A stretch of 45,563 nt of DNA, from the NCBI GenBank assembly GCA_944324235.1, contig CALUVN010000012.1:1-45563 (forward strand), in the 5' to 3' direction. This DNA is from Candidatus Gastranaerophilales bacterium (lineage in GTDB: Bacteria > Cyanobacteriota > Vampirovibrionia > Gastranaerophilales > Gastranaerophilaceae). The position numbers were made by a program, and so were the translations under genes. The notes beneath the pieces are model-generated. The model searched no databases. It saw only the letters and a list, made by a program, of their open reading frames with translations, and was not told where the DNA came from. Below, in pieces: positions 42,542 to 45,563 of this stretch (its first letter is position 1; each line of letters begins with the position of its first letter).

Positions 42542-44002
42542 ATGGATAAAACAGTTAAAAATAATTTATATTTAATCATAATAGCAGTTATTTTTATCAT
42601 CGGAATTCTGTTAAGACTTAAAGCCTATTTGCTTGTAAGGCCTCTATGGCATGATGAATGCTCTCTAGCAATTTCAATTCTGGATAGAAATATTCTAGGT
42701 TACTTTAGAGCACTTGCGCATCTGCAATCAGCACCGCCACTTTTTATGATGTCAACAAAATTTATAACACTCATTGCGGGTTTTAAAGAATTAGCACTAA
42801 GATTTATTCCACAAATTTCAGGATTACTTTCTATATGGATTTTTTATCAACTTACCAGACAAACATTTAAAAAGAAAACTTCTATAATCGCAGCCAACAT
42901 ATTATTTAGTATTAATTATTATTTGATATATTATTCACAAGAATTCAAACAATATTCATCAGATGTGCTGCTAGTAATTACTGCTATCCTTGTGTTCAGC
43001 AAAATCAATCTTAAAAATTTAACAACAAAACAATTATTAATTGCAGGGATTTTAACATCACTATTACCGTTAATTTCGATTCCTGCCACATTTGTCATAG
43101 GAGCTTTCTTGATTACACAAATAATTAAGTATAAAAAATCGATAATAAATGAATTATTAATATTTTTTGCTCCGATAGCCTGTGTAATGCTAGTCTATCT
43201 CATTACAATAAAACAACAGACGCAGCAAATTGAACAATTAAAATTATACTGGAATGACCTTGGTTTTATAAAACCAAGCATAAAAAATATATTATTAACT
43301 ATTAAAACTAACTATGCATATTACTTTAGACCTAACAAATTAGTAGTTATTGCTATAATTATGACATTAGCAGGCATATATGAAACATTTAAAAGACGAA
43401 CAAACACAGTGCTTATATTGGCATTTTTCACAATCTTGGAAGCAATATTCTGCTCCATAATGCAAATATACCCAATATATGAAAGAGTATCACTATATTT
43501 AGCTCCGTTGATAATCCTGTTGATTTCAATACCTTTTGAAAAATTTTCAAAGTCAAAAATATACTATACAAGTATATACAGTATCCTCTTTATACTATAT
43601 TTCAGCGGATATAATTCAGGATACTTTAAACACTTATTTTCAAACGACTTATTTTTACGGAAAGATTCCAGAAGTGCACTGCAAACAATCATTAATTCTT
43701 ATAAAGAGGATGAATATATCTTATATAACACCTCCTCAGATTCAGAATATTTTTACTATTCAAGATACTTTAAGTTTTCAACACCCAAAACAGGTATAAT
43801 CAATTTACCCGTATATAAAAAAGAATTATACAATTCAATATTAAATTCGCTGCCTGATGACAGAAATTATTGGTTCTACTATGCGTATGATAATTCAAAA
43901 GAACCTGTAGTAGAATTCTTACTTGATTGGAGCAAGGATAAAAAAGTAACATTTCAAAAAGAATTTAACGGAGCAGTTATTTTACGAATTCAAAATGACT
44001 GA
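42542..44002 (+). CDS. GT39-like membrane glycosyltransferase, paralogue 2
   Basis: A 486-residue paralogue with the same landmarks: RPLWHDECSLAIS, QSAPPLFMMSTKFI and SQEFKQYSSDVLL. It has the same length as its neighbour but is clearly diverged, and its codons are even more AT-rich. No own ribosome binding site is seen, so it is probably translated with paralogue 1. Function as above, with a likely different acceptor or sugar. Confidence 0.85.
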   Translation: MDKTVKNNLYLIIIAVIFIIGILLRLKAYLLVRPLWHDECSLAISILDRNILGYFRALAHLQSAPPLFMMSTKFITLIAGFKELALRFIPQISGLLSIWIFYQLTRQTFKKKTSIIAANILFSINYYLIYYSQEFKQYSSDVLLVITAILVFSKINLKNLTTKQLLIAGILTSLLPLISIPATFVIGAFLITQIIKYKKSIINELLIFFAPIACVMLVYLITIKQQTQQIEQLKLYWNDLGFIKPSIKNILLTIKTNYAYYFRPNKLVVIAIIMTLAGIYETFKRRTNTVLILAFFTILEAIFCSIMQIYPIYERVSLYLAPLIILLISIPFEKFSKSKIYYTSIYSILFILYFSGYNSGYFKHLFSNDLFLRKDSRSALQTIINSYKEDEYILYNTSSDSEYFYYSRYFKFSTPKTGIINLPVYKKELYNSILNSLPDDRNYWFYYAYDNSKEPVVEFLLDWSKDKKVTFQKEFNGAVILRIQND

Positions 44003-44012
44003 TACCTTCTAG

Positions 44013-44041
44013 TTGACATTAAAAAATCATTTTGCTAGGAT
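44013..44041 (+). promoter_or_regulatory. Promoter of the FTG-motif gene
   Basis: TTGACA (44013-44018) and TAGGAT (44036-44041), 17 bases apart, lie 34 bases before the chosen start of the next gene. Confidence 0.6.
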
Positions 44042-44074
44042 TACTACACAAGGGATAAAGTGAGGTATCTTATA

Positions 44075-44821
44075 ATGTATCTGCAACCGGTCAATTTATA
44101 TTCAATTACTAATCACCAACCTGTGATTAAAAAAAATAAAATTAACAAAAAAACTGAAGGTGTAACAGATTCTTTTGATAAAAGCACCACATCTTTCACA
44201 GGTTATAAAGAATCACTTCTAAAAATGTCCGAAAGGAATTTTGATAATGTTTCAAAACTCAAAGAGGGATTTCATGAACTGTTTAATCTTGTAACAAAAG
44301 ACACCGAAATCAAAAAGACAGATAACTTTCAGATTATAAAAACAGCATATGAAAAGGATGGGTTACGCGAATTATTGCGAAATTTATGGCTGCATAATTC
44401 AGACAATCCCGTAGGAAAGTTTTCAAATAAACTTCTTGAAGAGCCTAACGAAACACTGATCCTTGCGACTAAAAATGAAAAACCGGTGCTAACAATTAAA
44501 AACTGGGGCCCGTTTAAACTATGGGATGCACTTAGCGACAACAGAAAATGCCCGAGAGATGTAAGAATCCAGTTTACAGACAAGAATAAAACAATGGCTA
44601 CAGAATTCACTCTTGATAAAAAAGGTAACTACGTCACTCATCATAGCGCAAATGAACAATACATATTCAGCAGCTATTATGAAAGTACAGGATTAAAAAA
44701 ACAAGAAACGATACATCCAAGCATAGGTCATCCTGAAACAACTTACTATAACGAAGACGGATCAAAAGCATTTTTCAAAAACTGGTTCTATGGCGGACCA
44801 GCAATTCCTCCTGTGTGGTAA
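44075..44821 (+). CDS. FTG-motif protein, unknown function
   Basis: A 248-residue soluble-looking protein. ATG 44075 has GAGGT 8 bases before; a GTG at 44060 is an alternative. A polar leader contains STTSFTGYKES, the same N-terminal motif seen in the proteins at 23953, 33081 and 34829. The rest is charged, with a WGPFKLWDAL segment and an ending rich in aromatic residues (YGGPAIPPVW). No domain is recognised and there is no signal peptide. Confidence 0.65.
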   Translation: MYLQPVNLYSITNHQPVIKKNKINKKTEGVTDSFDKSTTSFTGYKESLLKMSERNFDNVSKLKEGFHELFNLVTKDTEIKKTDNFQIIKTAYEKDGLRELLRNLWLHNSDNPVGKFSNKLLEEPNETLILATKNEKPVLTIKNWGPFKLWDALSDNRKCPRDVRIQFTDKNKTMATEFTLDKKGNYVTHHSANEQYIFSSYYESTGLKKQETIHPSIGHPETTYYNEDGSKAFFKNWFYGGPAIPPVW

Positions 44822-44823
44822 TC

Positions 44824-45165
44824 TTACCACTTTTTAAAAATAAAAAATGCAGCAAGAACAATAAAAAGGAATCCAACGAGGTAATTCCAGCGGAATTGTT
44901 CTTTCAAAAACCATACAGAAAAGCCGCTGAACACAATCAGAGTAATAATTTCCTGAATAGTTTTTAATTGAGCAGCAGAATATACTTCATGCCCAATACG
45001 ATTTGCTGGGACCTGAAAACAGTACTCAAAAAAGGCAATTCCCCAGCTGACAAGTATAACAATCCACAACGCAGGACTTTTAAATTTCAAATGACCATAC
45101 CATGCAAAAGTCATGAAAACATTAGAAATTGTAAGTAAAATAATCGGTGCAACATGTTTAAACAT
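44824..45165 (-). CDS. DUF486 small multidrug-transporter-like membrane protein
   Basis: A 113-residue protein with four membrane helices. SNVFMTFAWYGHLKF, ILVSWGIAFFEYCFQVPANRIG and SAAQLKTIQEIITLIVFSGFSVWFL match the DUF486 (DMT superfamily) family as I know it. Transport substrate unknown. I start it at ATG 45163-45165 because GAGG lies 9 bases upstream; a longer frame start at 45213 has no site. Its end is 2 bases from the convergent FTG-motif gene. Confidence 0.85.
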   Translation of the reverse strand: MFKHVAPIILLTISNVFMTFAWYGHLKFKSPALWIVILVSWGIAFFEYCFQVPANRIGHEVYSAAQLKTIQEIITLIVFSGFSVWFLKEQFRWNYLVGFLFIVLAAFFIFKKW

Positions 45166-45224
45166 AGGATTAAACCTCAATAATAAGCTTATTACAAAAC
45201 AATTATAGCTCAAAGAAAAAAGTA

Positions 45225-45253
45225 TTGACTTTTAAATATGTTCTTAATAGAAT
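45225..45253 (+). promoter_or_regulatory. tRNA-Thr promoter
   Basis: TTGACT (45225-45230) and TAGAAT (45248-45253) have a 17-base spacer, and the start would lie just before the tRNA. Confidence 0.65.
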
Positions 45254-45264
45254 AAAAACTGTAA

Positions 45265-45336
45265 GCCGGCATAGCTCAACGGTAGAGCAACGGTTTTGTA
45301 AACCGTAGGTTGTAGGTTCGATTCCTATTGCCGGCT
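45265..45336 (+). tRNA. tRNA-Thr (TGT)
   Basis: A complete cloverleaf: acceptor GCCGGCA/TGCCGGC, anticodon loop TTTGTAA giving TGT, stem ACGGT/ACCGT, T arm with GGTTCGATTCC, discriminator T. CCA is not encoded. Confidence 0.96.
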
Positions 45337-45435
45337 ATTTTATCGGACAAATCTGATAAGATTGCACATTCTCAAAAATAAATCAGAAATATTGATACTA
45401 AATTGCTAAGATATTTTCACTTGTTGATGATTGCC

Positions 45436-45525
45436 TTTGTGGCAAGGATTCAGCGAAATCGATTAAGTATCGATTGAGTGGAGGAAGGTAGCAGCACTCA
45501 CTTGGTTTTTCCGATTTTGCCAAAT
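45436..45525 (+). ncRNA. ffs: Probable SRP RNA (4.5S-like)
   Basis: The core GGAAGGTAGCAGC (45483-45495) is the domain IV signature of bacterial signal-recognition-particle RNA. It sits at the tip of a long imperfect hairpin: TGAGTG/CACTCA (45475-45480, 45495-45500), GAAATCG/CGATTTT (45455-45461, 45512-45518) and TGGC/GCCA (45440-45443, 45519-45522). The 5' side of the tip (GTGGAGGAA) does not show the usual TCAGG, so the call needs a covariance-model test. Ends are approximate. Confidence 0.6.
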
Positions 45526-45547
45526 GTTATAAGACCTTGTGGAAGGG

Positions 45548-45563
45548 TTGCCTTTGTGGCAAG
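45548..45563 (+). repeat. Repeat of the SRP RNA 5' hairpin at the window edge
   Basis: TTGCCTTTGTGGCAAG at 45431-45446 recurs exactly here, 117 bases later, about the length of one small SRP RNA gene. It may be the start of a second tandem copy cut by the window end. Confidence 0.5.

Noticed and set aside
45345-45360. A terminator after tRNA-Thr (hairpin TTATCGGA/TCTGATAA)
   Set aside because: The stem pairs, but no T-run follows on either strand; T's precede it instead.

Overview
The window looks like chromosomal DNA of a low-GC, non-photosynthetic relative of the Cyanobacteria, most likely a gut Melainabacterium (Gastranaerophilales/Vampirovibrionia). This is an inference without any database search. 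It rests on four things: an ATP synthase operon in the cyanobacterial order a-c-b'-b-delta-alpha-gamma with two different b subunits and no beta/epsilon genes; a fermentative biotin-dependent oxaloacetate decarboxylase sodium pump; a cyanobacterial-style matrixin; and several protein families I can place in no other group.

Layout. 1-770 is a gene-free mosaic of repeats and palindromes. 771-1847 (-) encodes a membrane protein with an HExxH motif. 1988-8112 (+) is smc-scpA-scpB, translationally coupled to a matrixin/TPR protein. 8259-12977 (+) holds an FAD-dependent oxidoreductase, a PhoR-like histidine kinase and two tandem paralogous anchored proteins. A TPR protein (-) follows. 14698-19349 (+) carries an isopropylmalate/homocitrate synthase-like enzyme, a YbaK-type deacylase, a flagellar-hook-like protein with a sigma28-like promoter, and a LeuC-type dehydratase subunit. 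19451-20633 is an ECF sigma/anti-sigma pair. 20611-23846 (-) holds two membrane-associated proteins, GlgC and PurN. 24359-28086 (-) is the oxaloacetate decarboxylase beta and alpha genes plus biotin ligase. 28197-33089 (+) is the atp operon. 33081-36547 (-) is a tandem pair of large paralogous membrane proteins. 36836-38963 (-) is a CCA-adding-type enzyme and RsmE. 39071-39754 is tRNA-Gly followed by repeated copies of its own 3' end separated by structured repeats. 39813-41011 is a Fic protein with an operator-filled promoter. 41078-44002 is two tandem GT39-like membrane glycosyltransferases. The window closes with a small FTG-motif protein, a DUF486 protein, tRNA-Thr and a probable SRP RNA.

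How the genes work together. SMC, ScpA and ScpB form the condensin complex. Biotin ligase sits directly upstream of the biotin-carrying alpha subunit it would modify, and the beta subunit would turn decarboxylation into a sodium gradient. The c subunit lacks the usual sodium ligands, so the ATP synthase is probably proton-driven. The sigma factor and its zinc-finger anti-sigma overlap at stop and ribosome binding site and form a stress or envelope regulatory switch.

The most interesting signals are: (i) a dispersed structured repeat family with a compensatory base change in its closing stem, two copies of which sit between duplicated tRNA-Gly 3' ends; (ii) a dense operator array over the fic promoter; (iii) a sigma28-like promoter in front of a flagellar-hook-like protein; (iv) a recurring N-terminal [TSVN]-x-F-x-G motif on otherwise unrelated proteins.
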